This document shows positions 24,166 to 33,885 of a stretch of 64,000 nucleotides of DNA, piece by piece (within the stretch, counting starts at the first letter, position 1; each line of letters opens with the position of its first letter). The translations under genes were made by a program, and so were the position numbers. The notes under the pieces were generated by a model. The model searched no databases. It worked only from the letters and a program-made list of their open reading frames with translations, and was not told the DNA's origin. The stretch lies in contig NZ_JABFAJ010000019.1 in NCBI RefSeq assembly GCF_013085345.1, positions 124,001-188,000 on the forward strand, given 5' to 3'. Source of the DNA: Isoptericola sediminis. Lineage in GTDB: Bacteria; Actinomycetota; Actinomycetes; Actinomycetales; Cellulomonadaceae.

Positions 24166-24804
24166 TCAGGACATCGAGGTCGAGTTCGTGACCGAGGTCT
24201 CCTTGATCCGGGCAGCGACCTGGCGTGCGGTCTTGGTGTCCGGACCGGGCTGGGGCACGAACAGTGCCTCGCGGTAGTACCGCAGCTCGTCGATCGACTC
24301 CAGGATGTCCGCCAGCGCGCGGTGGCCCCCGTCCTTGGGCGGGGAGGCGAAGTAGACCCGCGGGTACCAGCGGCGGGCGAGCTCCTTGACGGAGGACACG
24401 TCGACGATCCTGTAGTGCAGGTGGCCCGTCAGCTCGGGCATGTCCCGCTCCAGGAACACCTTGTCGGTGCCCACGGAGTTGCCGGCCAGGGGCGCCTTGC
24501 GGACCTCGGGCACGTACTCGCGGACGTACGCCAGCACGCGGGCCTCGGCGTCGGCCAGCGTGGTGCCGGCGTCCAGCTCGGTGAGCAGGCCGGACGTCGT
24601 GTGCATCTCGCGCACGAAGTCGTTCATCTGCTCCAGGGCCTCGGCCGGCGGTCGGATGACGACGTCGACGCCGTCCCCGAGCACGTTGAGCTCGGAGTCG
24701 GTGACCACGGCGGCCACCTCCACCAGGGCGTCCGCCCGGGTGTCGAGGCCGGTCATCTCGCAGTCGATCCACACGATGCGGTCGTTCGGGTTGCTCGGGC
24801 TCAC
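24166..24804 (-). CDS. orn: Oligoribonuclease, leaderless
   Basis: 3'-to-5' exonuclease of the DEDDh family that degrades 2-5-nt RNAs and pGpG, 212 residues. Exo I motif VWIDCEMTGLD (Asp14, Glu16), the SSVKELARRWYP segment, and the Exo III histidine in GGHRALADILESI. The family is usually about 180-215 residues. GTG start 24804 lies 7 nt after TAGGCT (24812-24817, minus strand), so it is probably leaderless. Confidence 0.95.
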   Translation of the reverse strand: MSPSNPNDRIVWIDCEMTGLDTRADALVEVAAVVTDSELNVLGDGVDVVIRPPAEALEQMNDFVREMHTTSGLLTELDAGTTLADAEARVLAYVREYVPEVRKAPLAGNSVGTDKVFLERDMPELTGHLHYRIVDVSSVKELARRWYPRVYFASPPKDGGHRALADILESIDELRYYREALFVPQPGPDTKTARQVAARIKETSVTNSTSMS

Positions 24805-24936
24805 GGGGATCAGCCTACGTTCCGCGCGGCACGGGTCGGGGGAGCGGCCCGCCGCAGCAGGGAGCCCCGGCGGTCCGGACGCTCGGAGAGGTCGCGGTCC
24901 GCCGGGGCTCGGTGGACGGGTGGTCGTGCCGGGGCG

Positions 24937-25134
24937 TCATGCCACGCGGGCGCCGGACACGTGGCCGACGGACGGCCGCCGCACCGGGAACAGGTGCCGC
25001 AGTCGCGGCCGCCGCGGGGATGCTGACGCCTGCGGGGCGGCGCGCCGCTCCCGGGCATGCCGGGCACGTGCTGCCTCCGCCTGCCGCTCCTCGTGGAGGG
25101 CTCGGGCGACGGCATGTGCTTCGAGGGGATGCAT
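24937..25134 (-). CDS. Possible small Arg/Ala-rich protein
   Basis: A 65-residue frame beginning MHPLEAHAVARALHEERQAEAARARHARERRAA, then a basic tail. The N-terminal third looks like small helical proteins I have seen in actinobacteria. An AAAGAAG-like ribosome binding site lies about 8 nt ahead of the ATG. Coding preference supports it only weakly and the opposite strand is also open, so this call is tentative. Confidence 0.4.
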   Translation of the reverse strand: MHPLEAHAVARALHEERQAEAARARHARERRAAPQASASPRRPRLRHLFPVRRPSVGHVSGARVA

Positions 25135-25463
25135 GGATCGACTTCTTTCGTGACGTGGGGAGACATGGCCCGGGCCAGGGGCCACCCGTGCGCCCGGAAG
25201 GGTCCGGACGACGTCACCGCGGTGTGGTTCGAGGATGCCTCGAGGGGTGGACCGCATGCACGGTCTTTTCTGACAGGGAGCCGAGGGAGGCGTCCGGAGT
25301 ACGTTGCGGGCCCGACTTCACCCACCGCGGCCGGCCGGGGTGGCGCCCGGCAGCCGGCGTGCGACGGGGATGGTGCGCCCGGCGCCGAGGAGAGGTGATG
25401 GCCGGGATGTCCCGGTCACGAGGGCGGTCGGTGAGCCGACGACGTCGTGCGTCGCGGTGTCGG
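25135..25463. other. Gene-poor stretch upstream of tRNA-Arg
   Basis: No convincing gene. It would hold the leader and promoter of the small frame on its left. A short inverted repeat GACCG...CGGTC (25250-25265) is followed by TTTTCT on the plus strand, a weak terminator-like element. Nothing else recognised. Confidence 0.4.
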
Positions 25464-25537
25464 TGCCCCCGGCAGGATTCGAACCCGCGACCTAGTCATT
25501 AGAAGTGACCCGCTCTGTCCAGCTGAGCTACGGAGGC
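25464..25537 (-). tRNA. tRNA-Arg (anticodon UCU)
   Basis: Acceptor GCCTCCG/CGGGGGC with one G-U pair, discriminator A, CCA not encoded. Anticodon loop CTTCTAA gives TCT, reading AGA/AGG, rare codons in this GC-rich genome. Confidence 0.94.
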
Positions 25538-25669
25538 AAGCGTGCCGAGTTTAGCCGAGGGCCGGGACGGGCCGGCGCGGCCGGGGTCTCCCGGTCCGTC
25601 GGTCCCCGTCGTCGGGGGTCCGGGCGGGTACGGTCGAGGGGACCGACTCCCTGTCGCGAGAGGACCGTC

Positions 25670-25990
25670 ATGGCCAGCAGCGAGCTCCGGCTCCAGGTCG
25701 ACCTGCCCACCGAGCACGAGACGGGGGTGCCCGCCGACTTCGCCTCCGTGTGGCACACGTCGGCCTCGTTCGTCCTCGACTTCGTCGCCGCGAAGTCCCC
25801 GGCCAAGGCGGCCGTCGACAAGACGACCGGGGCCGAGACGGGCGGGAGGGTGATGCCCGCCCGGGTCGTCTCCCGCGTGCGGATCCCGCCGCAGCAGGTG
25901 TTCGAGCTGGCGCGCGCCCTGACCCAGCAGCTCGACGCGTGGGAGCGGGAGACGGGTCACAAGGCGGACGGGTCCGGCCCGAAGGACTGA
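25670..25990 (+). CDS. DUF3467 protein
   Basis: Small soluble protein of 106 residues. The core ADFASVWHTSASFVLDFVAAKSP...ARVVSRVRIPPQQVFELARALTQQLDAWE matches the DUF3467 family of unknown function, found as a single short domain in bacteria and archaea. GAGAGGA precedes the ATG. It lies 82 bp upstream of the first dynamin-like gene, which has its own -10 box, so the two may be independent. Confidence 0.85.
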   Translation: MASSELRLQVDLPTEHETGVPADFASVWHTSASFVLDFVAAKSPAKAAVDKTTGAETGGRVMPARVVSRVRIPPQQVFELARALTQQLDAWERETGHKADGSGPKD

Positions 25991-26072
25991 CCGCCCTGGT
26001 CCGGACGGCGGAAACGTCGGCCGGTCGGCGCGCGCGTTTGGCACCGACCGCCCGGCAGGCCAGGATGTTGGC

Positions 26073-27728
26073 GTGACTACCTCCATGCGCTCGAGCCGGT
26101 TCCTCGGTGGACGGTCCGGCGCCGATGCGGACGCGGAGATCGGTCTCACCGTCTACGACGTCGCCAAGGACCTGCGGCGCGACGTCGCCGCGGTGCGGCT
26201 GCCCATGCCCCTCGACGGAGCCGCTGAGGCGGAGGGTTCGCGCGACCGCCTGCTCGCCCAGCTCGACGAGCACCTCCTGCCGCGGATGGCCGAGCTCAGC
26301 TCGCCCGCGATCGTCGTCGTCGCGGGTTCCACCGGCGCCGGCAAGTCGACGCTGTACAACTCGCTGCTGGGGGAGGAGATCTCCGCCGCCGGCGTGCTGC
26401 GTCCGACCACCCGTGAACCGGTGCTCGCCTTCAACCCGGCCGACGCCGACGTCATCGCCGAGGGGCCGGTCACCGAGCTGTCCCGGGTCGTGCACCACGA
26501 GGGCGTGCCCCGCGGCACGGCTCTGCTCGACGCCCCCGACCTCGACTCGTTCGTCCAGGAGAACCGGTCCACGGCCCAGCAGCTCCTCGAGGCCGCCGAC
26601 CTGTGGCTGTTCGTCACCACGGCCTCCCGGTACGGCGACGCGCTGCCCTGGCAGGCCCTGGCGCGGGCGACCGAACGCGGCGCCTCCGTGGCGATGGTGC
26701 TCAACCGCGTCCCGCGCGAGGACCTGGTCACCATCCGCGGGGACCTCATGAGCCGGCTCCGTGCGCACGGCATGGTCGACACGCCGCTGTTCGTCGTGCC
26801 CGACGTCGGCCCTCACGAGGGGCTGCTCGAGGACAAGCCGGTCGCCCAGGTCAAGCGCTGGCTCACGATGCTGGCCGGGCCGGAGCGGTCCCGTGCCGTC
26901 GTGGTGCGCACGCTCAAGGGATCCCTGAACGCCCTGCCGGGCTGGGTGACGTCCCTGGCCGACGCCGTCGAGGCGCAGGCCGCGGCCGCGACGACGCTCC
27001 GTCGCACCGTGGAGGCCGAGGTGCCCGCCGCCCGGGGGCTCGCCCGGGACGCCGTCGGCGCCGGCGTCGTCGCGGGGGCCGCGGTCGAGGCACGGTGGCG
27101 CGAGCTGTCGGGCACGGCCCGGATCGACCGGCTGAAGTTCCGCGGTGACCACGTCCGCAGCACGCGTCGTGCCGGGCGGATCCGCTCAGCCGGGCTGGAC
27201 CTGCTGCGCGAGGACATCCGGCAGGCCGCCGAGCACACCCTCACGGCCTCCGGAGCTCGTGTCGCCGACCGGTTGCGTGCCGTGCTGGACGGTCCGGCCG
27301 CGCCGCCCGGTGGCGCGGCCGTACTGCCGGACGCCGACGACCGGGCGACCGACCGCGAGCAGGCCGTCCCCGCGACGGTCTCCGCCTGGGCCGACGAGGC
27401 CGACCGTCGGGTCGCCGACGTCCTCGGCGCCGAGCCGTCCCGGCCCGTCACCGCGGCCGCCCGGGCGTTCGGGGAGCGCGGTCTGGCGACCCTGCTGCTC
27501 GCCGCGGCGGCCGGCAGCGACGACGCGCGCCGGCTGCTGGACCGCGTGCTCGGGGACGTGCTGGACGACCAGGTCGACGCACTGCGCGACGACCTCGCCG
27601 ACCGGGCCGCCGCCGTCGTCGACCGCGAGGTCGACGCCGTCCTGGAGGGCCTGGACTCACCCCACCTGGCCGACGACGCTGCGTCCCCGCTGCGCCTGCG
27701 CCTCGCCGAGCTGAGGAGGCTCACGTGA
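26073..27728 (+). CDS. Dynamin-like GTPase A1 (DynA-like), leaderless
   Basis: Large GTPase of 551 residues. G1 GSTGAGKST (85-93), G2 PTTR (111-114), G3 DAPD (153-156), degenerate G4 NRVP (211-214). The C-terminal half is helical and Ala/Arg-rich with no clear membrane span. Architecture and partner suggest the actinobacterial DynA class of bacterial dynamins, which in Streptomyces act with DynB at division septa. GTG 26073 follows CAGGAT by 6 nt. Its 3' end overlaps the partner GTPase gene by 4 bp. A paralogue (A2) lies 5.7 kb downstream. Confidence 0.85.
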   Translation: MTTSMRSSRFLGGRSGADADAEIGLTVYDVAKDLRRDVAAVRLPMPLDGAAEAEGSRDRLLAQLDEHLLPRMAELSSPAIVVVAGSTGAGKSTLYNSLLGEEISAAGVLRPTTREPVLAFNPADADVIAEGPVTELSRVVHHEGVPRGTALLDAPDLDSFVQENRSTAQQLLEAADLWLFVTTASRYGDALPWQALARATERGASVAMVLNRVPREDLVTIRGDLMSRLRAHGMVDTPLFVVPDVGPHEGLLEDKPVAQVKRWLTMLAGPERSRAVVVRTLKGSLNALPGWVTSLADAVEAQAAAATTLRRTVEAEVPAARGLARDAVGAGVVAGAAVEARWRELSGTARIDRLKFRGDHVRSTRRAGRIRSAGLDLLREDIRQAAEHTLTASGARVADRLRAVLDGPAAPPGGAAVLPDADDRATDREQAVPATVSAWADEADRRVADVLGAEPSRPVTAAARAFGERGLATLLLAAAAGSDDARRLLDRVLGDVLDDQVDALRDDLADRAAAVVDREVDAVLEGLDSPHLADDAASPLRLRLAELRRLT

Positions 27729-29308
27729 ACCCCTCGCACGACGCGACCCTGCGGGCCCGCACCGAGGACCTCGCCCGGGCCCTCGACCTCGCCGGCCCGC
27801 GTCTCGACGCCGCGACCGCCGAGCGGGTCCGGACCGCGGTCGAGGGAGTGCGGCAACGCCTCGACCTCGGCGTCGACCACACCGTGGTGGCGCTCGCCGG
27901 CGGCACCGGATCGGGCAAGTCGAGCCTGTTCAACAAGATCTCCCGGCTGTCGTTCGCCGACGTGGGCGTCAAGCGGCCGACGACCGCCCGCGTGACGGCC
28001 TGCTCGTGGTCCGACGAGGCCGATCCGCTGCTGGACTGGGTCGGCGTCGACCGCGAGCGGCGCATCACCCACTCCGAGGTCCTCGAGGGGGACGGCGCCG
28101 GGGCCATGGCGGGTCTGGTGCTGCTCGACCTGCCCGACCACGACTCCGTCGAGCCGGCCCACCGGGAGGTCGTGGACCGGGTGCTGCCGCTGGTCGACCT
28201 GCTGGTGTGGGTCGTGGACCCGCAGAAGTACGCCGACGACGCCCTGCACTCCGGCTACCTGCGTGCCCAGGTCGGTTCGGAGTCCTCGATGGTCGTGGTC
28301 CTGAACCAGGTCGACACCGTCCCGGACTCCCAGCGTGACAACCTGGTGGAGGACCTGGAGCGGCTGCTCGCCGACGACGGCCTGCACGACGTCTTCGTCC
28401 AGCCGGTCTCCGCGCGTACCGGTGAAGGTGTCGCCCGGGTGCGCGAGGTGCTCGAGGAGGCCTGCGCGCGCCGGTCCGTCGCGGCCGGGCGGGCCGCGGC
28501 CGAGCTCGACGCCGCCGGGGCCGCGCTGCTGGCGCAGACGCCGGCGGACGTGCCCTGGCGGCTCGACGCGGCGGTCGACCGTGAGCTCGAACCGGTGGTG
28601 GCCGCGACCGGTCTCGACGCCGTGGCCAGCCAGGTGGGTGCCGCGGTGCGCAACCGGTACGGGATGCCGGAGCTGCCCGCGCCGGACCGGGACGCGATCG
28701 CCCTGGCGCGCGCACGCTGGCTGACCCGCGCCGGGGCGTCGCTGCGTCCCGGGTGGCAGCGGTCGCTGGCCGAGTCGGCCGCCTCCGCCGACCAGCTGCG
28801 CGCCGCGGTGACCGCGGCGCTGCGTGAGGTCGACCTGGACGTGAGCGGCCCGCGGCACGCGCGGACGCTGCGCCGGGTGGCGTGGGTCTGCCTCGCCCTG
28901 GGCGTCGTGCTCGGGGTGGTCGGTGGGCTCGCGCTCGGCGACGTCCTGTCCCTGGCCCAGCCGTGGGGGCTGGTGCTGGCGGCGTCCGGCGGTGCCCTGG
29001 TGGTGGCGGCCGGGGTGCTCGCGGTCGTGCGGGTGGTGCAGCGTCGTCGCAAGGCTCGGCGTCGGCAGGAGGAGGTGCGCTCCGAAGGGCGACGAGCCGT
29101 CCGGGACGTGCTGGTGGCCCGGCTGGGCGAGCCCACCGAGCGCGTGCTCGGCGAGCACCGACAGGTGCGCGAGCGCGCCCTGTCCGTGCGGGAGCTGCCG
29201 TCGGCGGCACCGCTGACCGGGAGCCACCGGCTACCCACAGCGGACGAGATCGCCGCGTCGTCCACCGACGCGACCGACGAGGGGGACCGAGCCGGCGCGG
29301 TGACGTGA
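27725..29308 (+). CDS. Membrane-anchored Era-like GTPase B1 (DynB-like)
   Basis: GTPase of 527 residues. G1 GGTGSGKSS (59-67), RPTT G2 (84-87), G3 DLPDHDS (135-141), G4 NQVD (194-197), G5 SARTGEG (about 228). Two adjacent transmembrane segments lie at about 384-435, followed by a basic cytoplasmic tail. The signature ADLLVWVVDPQKYADDALH (with V in place of A at the start here) is shared with paralogue B2. Translationally coupled to A1, so a hetero-oligomeric GTPase pair anchored in the membrane by this partner is likely, as described for Streptomyces DynA/DynB. Confidence 0.85.
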   Translation: MNPSHDATLRARTEDLARALDLAGPRLDAATAERVRTAVEGVRQRLDLGVDHTVVALAGGTGSGKSSLFNKISRLSFADVGVKRPTTARVTACSWSDEADPLLDWVGVDRERRITHSEVLEGDGAGAMAGLVLLDLPDHDSVEPAHREVVDRVLPLVDLLVWVVDPQKYADDALHSGYLRAQVGSESSMVVVLNQVDTVPDSQRDNLVEDLERLLADDGLHDVFVQPVSARTGEGVARVREVLEEACARRSVAAGRAAAELDAAGAALLAQTPADVPWRLDAAVDRELEPVVAATGLDAVASQVGAAVRNRYGMPELPAPDRDAIALARARWLTRAGASLRPGWQRSLAESAASADQLRAAVTAALREVDLDVSGPRHARTLRRVAWVCLALGVVLGVVGGLALGDVLSLAQPWGLVLAASGGALVVAAGVLAVVRVVQRRRKARRRQEEVRSEGRRAVRDVLVARLGEPTERVLGEHRQVRERALSVRELPSAAPLTGSHRLPTADEIAASSTDATDEGDRAGAVT

Positions 29309-29361
29309 ACCTGGGGCGGACGGCCGGCACCGCGCCGGCCCGAGGATCCCAGGAGGACGCG

Positions 29362-29871
29362 ATGAGCGACGCGAAGGTGACCGTGACCGGCTACGTCGGG
29401 ACGACCCCGGTGCTGCACCTGTCGGCCCACGACGTGCCGTGGACGAGCTTCCGGGTGGGCAGCACCCGGCGGCTGCGTGACGCCGCCACGGGGGAGTGGC
29501 GCGACGGACGGACCACGTGGTTCACCGTCAAGGCCTTCCGCGGTGCGGCGCGCACGATCTGCGAGTCGATCACGCCGGGACAGCCCGTCGTCGTCACGGG
29601 CCGCCCCTCGACCGAGGAGTGGGTCGACAAGGAGGGCCGGGACCGGTACGCGCTGATCATCGACGCCGACGCCGTCGGCCCCGACGCGACCCGCGGCCTG
29701 ACGCGGTTCACCAAGGTGACCCACGACGACCCGGCCACGGAGCGGGCGCCGGCCGGCCCGACGGCCTCCGCCGACCCGTGGGACGACGGTTCCGACGCGG
29801 CGGCGGATCGCGACGGGGCCGACGACCCCGATGAGGCCCTCGATCCCGCCGCGGAGGCCGCCGTCGCGTAG
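29362..29871 (+). CDS. ssb: Single-stranded DNA-binding protein paralogue
   Basis: OB-fold protein of 169 residues. The N-terminal 110 residues hold the fold (VTVTGYVGTTPVLHLS..., WFTVKAFRGAARTICESITPGQPVVVTGRPSTEEW, RYALIIDADAVGPD). The acidic C-terminus ends EAAVA and lacks the canonical DDxPF tip that recruits partners, so this is an accessory SSB (SsbB-like) rather than the replicative one. AGGAGG precedes the ATG. It sits between the first GTPase pair and ettA. In Streptomyces a second SSB acts in chromosome segregation. Confidence 0.88.
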   Translation: MSDAKVTVTGYVGTTPVLHLSAHDVPWTSFRVGSTRRLRDAATGEWRDGRTTWFTVKAFRGAARTICESITPGQPVVVTGRPSTEEWVDKEGRDRYALIIDADAVGPDATRGLTRFTKVTHDDPATERAPAGPTASADPWDDGSDAAADRDGADDPDEALDPAAEAAVA

Positions 29872-29880
29872 GCTGGGTCA

Positions 29881-29914
29881 CCGGCCGCACGCCGCGAGGC
29901 GGCGTGCCTGCCGG
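29881..29914 (+). terminator. Hairpin between ssb and ettA
   Basis: Perfect 9-bp stem GCACGCCGC / GCGGCGTGC with a 3-nt loop, plus outer CCGG/CCGG pairing, just after the ssb stop. Confidence 0.6.
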
Positions 29915-29954
29915 AACCCCAGACGAAGCGCGATCGAACGGTGGAAGCAAGCCA

Positions 29955-31637
29955 GTGGCTGAGTTCATCTACTCCATGTACAAGGCGCGCAAGGCGCACG
30001 GCGACAAGGTCATCCTCGACGACGTGTCGCTGAACTTCCTGCCCGGCGCCAAGATCGGCGTCGTCGGCCCGAACGGCGCCGGGAAGTCGACGATCCTCAA
30101 GATCATGGCCGGGCTCGACCAGCCCTCCAACGGCGAGGCGCGCCTCTCCCCGGGCTACACGGTCGGCATCCTGCAGCAGGAGCCTCCGCTCAACGAGTCC
30201 AAGACCGTCCTCGGGAACGTCGAGGAGGGCGTGGGCCCGATCAAGGCGAAGGTCGACCGGTTCAACGAGATCTCCGCTCTCATGGCCGAGCCCGACGCGG
30301 ACTTCGACGCCCTGATGTCCGAGATGGGTGAGCTCCAGGAGGCCATCGACGCCGCCGACGCCTGGGACCTCGACAGCCAGCTCGAGCAGGCGATGGACGC
30401 GCTGCGCTGCCCCCCGCCGGACGCCGAGGTCTCGGTGCTCTCCGGTGGTGAGCGCCGCCGCGTCGCGCTGTGCAAGCTGCTGCTCGAGAAGCCCGACCTG
30501 CTGCTGCTGGACGAGCCCACCAACCACCTGGACGCCGAGTCCGTCCTGTGGCTGGAGCAGCACCTGGCCACCTACCCGGGCGCCGTCCTGGCGGTGACCC
30601 ACGACCGCTACTTCCTCGACCACGTCGCCGAGTGGATCTGCGAGGTCGACCGCGGCCGGCTCTACCCCTACGAGGGCAACTACTCCACCTACCTGGAGAA
30701 GAAGCAGGAGCGTCTGAAGGTCCAGGGCAAGAAGGACCAGAAGCTCGCCAAGCGTCTCAAGGACGAGCTGGAGTGGGTGCGGCAGAACGCCAAGGGCCGC
30801 CAGACCAAGTCCAAGGCGCGGCTGGCCCGCTACGAGGAGATGGCCGCCGAGGCCGAGCGAACCAAGAAGCTCGACTTCGAGGAGATCCAGATCCCGGCCG
30901 GCCCGCGCCTGGGCAACGTCGTGCTCGAGGCCGAGAACCTGCAGAAGGGCTTCGGCGACCGCCAGCTCATCGACGGCCTGAGCTTCACGCTGCCGCGCAA
31001 CGGCATCGTCGGCGTCATCGGGCCCAACGGCGTCGGCAAGACGACGCTGTTCAAGACGATCGTCGGCATGGAGCCCCTCGACGGTGGCGACCTCAAGGTC
31101 GGCGACACGGTCAAGATCTCCTACGTCGACCAGTCCCGCGGCGGCATCGACCCGGACAAGTCCCTGTGGGAGGTCGTCTCGGATGGTCTGGACTTCATCC
31201 AGGTCGGCAACGTCGAGATCCCGTCGCGCGCCTACGTGGCGTCCTTCGGCTTCAAGGGCGCCGACCAGCAGAAGCCGGCCGGGGTGCTCTCCGGTGGTGA
31301 GCGCAACCGTCTGAACCTGGCGCTGACCCTCAAGCAGGGCGGCAACCTCCTGCTGCTCGACGAGCCCACCAACGACCTGGACGTCGAGACCCTCGGCTCG
31401 CTGGAGAACGCGCTGCTCGAGTTCCCCGGCTGCGCCGTCGTCGTGTCCCACGACCGCTGGTTCCTCGACCGCGTGGCCACGCACATCCTGGCCTACGAGG
31501 GCACCGAGGAGAACCCCGCGAACTGGTACTGGTTCGAGGGCAACTTCGCCTCCTACGAGGAGAACAAGGTCGAGCGGCTCGGCGCCGAGGCGGCCCGGCC
31601 GCACCGCGTGACCTACCGTCGCCTGACCCGCGACTGA
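29955..31637 (+). CDS. ettA: Energy-dependent translational throttle protein EttA
   Basis: ABC-F ATPase of 560 residues that binds the ribosomal E site and gates the first elongation steps according to energy charge. Walker A GPNGAGKS (38-45) and GPNGVGKT (about 355), signatures LSGGERRR and LSGGERNR, DEPTNHLD and DEPTNDLD. The arm region (about 90-140) and the linker YSTYLEKKQERLKVQGKKDQK match EttA closely. The frame is open upstream, but GTG 29955 starts the family N-terminus (MAEFIYSMYKARKAHGDKVIL). Codon use is the most highly biased in the region, fitting high expression. Confidence 0.95.
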   Translation: MAEFIYSMYKARKAHGDKVILDDVSLNFLPGAKIGVVGPNGAGKSTILKIMAGLDQPSNGEARLSPGYTVGILQQEPPLNESKTVLGNVEEGVGPIKAKVDRFNEISALMAEPDADFDALMSEMGELQEAIDAADAWDLDSQLEQAMDALRCPPPDAEVSVLSGGERRRVALCKLLLEKPDLLLLDEPTNHLDAESVLWLEQHLATYPGAVLAVTHDRYFLDHVAEWICEVDRGRLYPYEGNYSTYLEKKQERLKVQGKKDQKLAKRLKDELEWVRQNAKGRQTKSKARLARYEEMAAEAERTKKLDFEEIQIPAGPRLGNVVLEAENLQKGFGDRQLIDGLSFTLPRNGIVGVIGPNGVGKTTLFKTIVGMEPLDGGDLKVGDTVKISYVDQSRGGIDPDKSLWEVVSDGLDFIQVGNVEIPSRAYVASFGFKGADQQKPAGVLSGGERNRLNLALTLKQGGNLLLLDEPTNDLDVETLGSLENALLEFPGCAVVVSHDRWFLDRVATHILAYEGTEENPANWYWFEGNFASYEENKVERLGAEAARPHRVTYRRLTRD

Positions 31638-31652
31638 TCCTCCCCTCGCGGA

Positions 31653-31692
31653 CGAAGCCCGTGACCTCGACGACGTCGGGTCACGGGCTTCG
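31653..31692 (+). terminator. Terminator after ettA
   Basis: Perfect 14-bp stem CGAAGCCCGTGACC / GGTCACGGGCTTCG with a 12-nt loop that is itself palindromic. Confidence 0.8.
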
Positions 31693-31821
31693 CCGTGCTC
31701 GGGGTCACGGAGCAGCGACGACGCTCCTGACCAGCATCGTCACCCGGTGGGCCGCAGCAGGGGACGACACGGACACCGGGACGTCCCTGCACCGAACGTC
31801 CGGAGTGTGCAGACTGGGCAC

Positions 31822-33885
31822 ATGACGCAGACCGGCCCGCAGGAGGAACCCGCCGAGCCGTCGTCGACCCTCGAGGACACCACCGCACCCGCCGAGCAGC
31901 CGGTCTCGGCGAGCTCGGCGCTGACCTCGGACGCGACCACCGCCGCCCTCGTCGACGCGCTCGAGGGGCTGCGCGCCCGGCTCGGCGCGCTGCGGCTCCC
32001 CCTGGAGGTCCCGGGGGCTGCCCACGCCCGCGAGGACCTGGCGCGGGCCACGGACCAGCTCGACGACTACCTGCTGCCCCGGCTCCGGGCCGAGCGCGCA
32101 CCCCTGCTCGCCGTCGTCGGCGGGTCGACCGGCGCGGGCAAGTCCACCCTGGTCAACTCCCTGCTCGGCGAACAGGTCACGACACCCGGCGTGCTGCGAC
32201 CCACCACCCGGTCACCGGTGCTCGTCCACCATCCTCTGGACGCGCGCTGGTTCGGTGCCGACCGCGTGCTGCCCGGGCTCGCACGCGTCGCGACGCACGG
32301 CGGGTCGACCGAGGCGTCCCCGGACCACGACGGGGCCGGGGCGCGGACCCGGACCCTGCGCCTGGTGCCCAGCGCCAACCTGCCCCAGGGGCTGGCTCTG
32401 CTCGACGCCCCGGACGTCGACTCCGTCGAGGAGGCCAACCGCGAGCTCGCCGGCCAGCTCCTCGGCGCGGCCGACCTGTGGCTGTTCGTCACCACCGCGG
32501 CGCGGTACGCGGACGCCGTCCCCTGGGAGCTGCTGACCACCGCCGCGTCGCGGCGGGCGCAGGTCGCCCTCGTGCTCGACCGTGTCGACCCGGGGACGGA
32601 GGAGGTCGCCGCCGACCTGCGGCGCCTCATGACCGAGCACGGCCTGGGCGAGGCGTCGCTGTTCGTCGTGCCCGAGACGGGCGCCGTCGGCGAGGAGCGG
32701 ATGATCGACGGGCTGCTGCCCGAGTCCGCCGTGAGCGAGCTGGCGACCTGGCTGTCCGGCGTCGGCGGGGACCCGGACTCGCGCGCCCGCGTCATCACCG
32801 CCACCCGTGACGGCGTGGTGGACGACCTCGTGCGCCGCACCAACGCCCTGGCCGACGCCGCCGACGCCCAGCAGGCGGCCGACGCCCGACTGCGCGGCGC
32901 CGTCGAGCGGCACCACCGCGAGGCGCTGCGCCAGGTGGAGGCCGCCACGTCCGACGGCGCCCTGCTGCGCGGGGAGGTCCTCGCCCGGTGGCAGGACTTC
33001 ATCGGCACCGGCGAGTTCTTCCGGTCGCTCGAGGCCGGCGTCGGCAAGGTCCGCGACGCCGTCGGCCGGTTCTTCCGGGGCCGGCCCAAGGAGGCGCCGC
33101 AGGTCGAGCAGGCCATCGCCCACGGCCTGGAGTCCGTGCTCCTCGACGGGGCCGAGCAGGCTGCCGAACGCACCTACGCGGACTGGCGCGACGACGTCGC
33201 CGGCTCCGCCCTGCTCGACGGCCTCGAGCTGTCCCGCACCGCCCCGAACCTGCGCGCCGAGGTGGCCGAGGCCATCCGCGGCTGGCAGGGCGACGTCCTG
33301 GCCCTGGTGCGCGAGCAGGGGGAGGGGCGCCGGGGAACCGCCCGCGCCCTGTCCTTCGGTGTCAACGCCCTCGGCGTGAGCCTCATGGTGGTCGTCTTCG
33401 CCTCGACCGCCGGGCTGACCGGCCTGGAGATCGGGATCGCCGGCGGCACGGCCGTGGCCGGGCAGAAGCTGCTCGAGGCGGTGTTCGGCGACGACGCGGT
33501 GCGGCGACTGGCGGCGCAGGCCAAGGAACGGCTCACCGCTCGCGTGGACACCGTGCTGCGCGGGCAGGCGGCCCGCTACACCGCCCAGCTCGACGCCCTC
33601 GGCGCCGACCGGGCCGACGGACGGCGCCTCCGGGACGCGGCGCAGGACGTCGCGGAGGCGTCGCGGACGGAACGTTCGGGGCGCGAGCGCCCGGCCGACG
33701 GGCTCACCCGGCCCTGGAGCGGGGGCCTGCTGCGGGGTGCCGGGACGTTGCGCCCCCCGACCGGTCCCGACGGGGTCCCCCGCGTGCCGGGGACGCTCGC
33801 CGGGCGGGACACGGGCGCCACGGCGTCCGGGGAGGAACCCCGCCGACCGTTCTGGAAGCGCTGGCGACGGAAGGACCGTGCATGA
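31822..33885 (+). CDS. Dynamin-like GTPase A2 (DynA-like) with membrane segment
   Basis: Large GTPase of 687 residues, paralogue of A1. Disordered acidic N-terminus (about 45 residues), G1 GGSTGAGKST (about 98-107), PTTR, G3 DAPDVDS, degenerate G4 DRVD. Unlike A1 it has a hydrophobic segment at about 511-553 (VSLMVVVFASTAGL...) and a basic C-terminus (WKRWRRKDRA). The ATG 31822 follows CAGACT by 6 nt; upstream in-frame codons lack support. Overlaps the partner gene by 4 bp (ATGA). Confidence 0.85.
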   Translation: MTQTGPQEEPAEPSSTLEDTTAPAEQPVSASSALTSDATTAALVDALEGLRARLGALRLPLEVPGAAHAREDLARATDQLDDYLLPRLRAERAPLLAVVGGSTGAGKSTLVNSLLGEQVTTPGVLRPTTRSPVLVHHPLDARWFGADRVLPGLARVATHGGSTEASPDHDGAGARTRTLRLVPSANLPQGLALLDAPDVDSVEEANRELAGQLLGAADLWLFVTTAARYADAVPWELLTTAASRRAQVALVLDRVDPGTEEVAADLRRLMTEHGLGEASLFVVPETGAVGEERMIDGLLPESAVSELATWLSGVGGDPDSRARVITATRDGVVDDLVRRTNALADAADAQQAADARLRGAVERHHREALRQVEAATSDGALLRGEVLARWQDFIGTGEFFRSLEAGVGKVRDAVGRFFRGRPKEAPQVEQAIAHGLESVLLDGAEQAAERTYADWRDDVAGSALLDGLELSRTAPNLRAEVAEAIRGWQGDVLALVREQGEGRRGTARALSFGVNALGVSLMVVVFASTAGLTGLEIGIAGGTAVAGQKLLEAVFGDDAVRRLAAQAKERLTARVDTVLRGQAARYTAQLDALGADRADGRRLRDAAQDVAEASRTERSGRERPADGLTRPWSGGLLRGAGTLRPPTGPDGVPRVPGTLAGRDTGATASGEEPRRPFWKRWRRKDRA

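Noticed and set aside
24912-25502. 196-codon plus-strand frame across 24.9-25.5 kb
   Set aside because: It runs through the tRNA-Arg gene, is Arg/Gly-rich without domains, and has no ribosome binding site.
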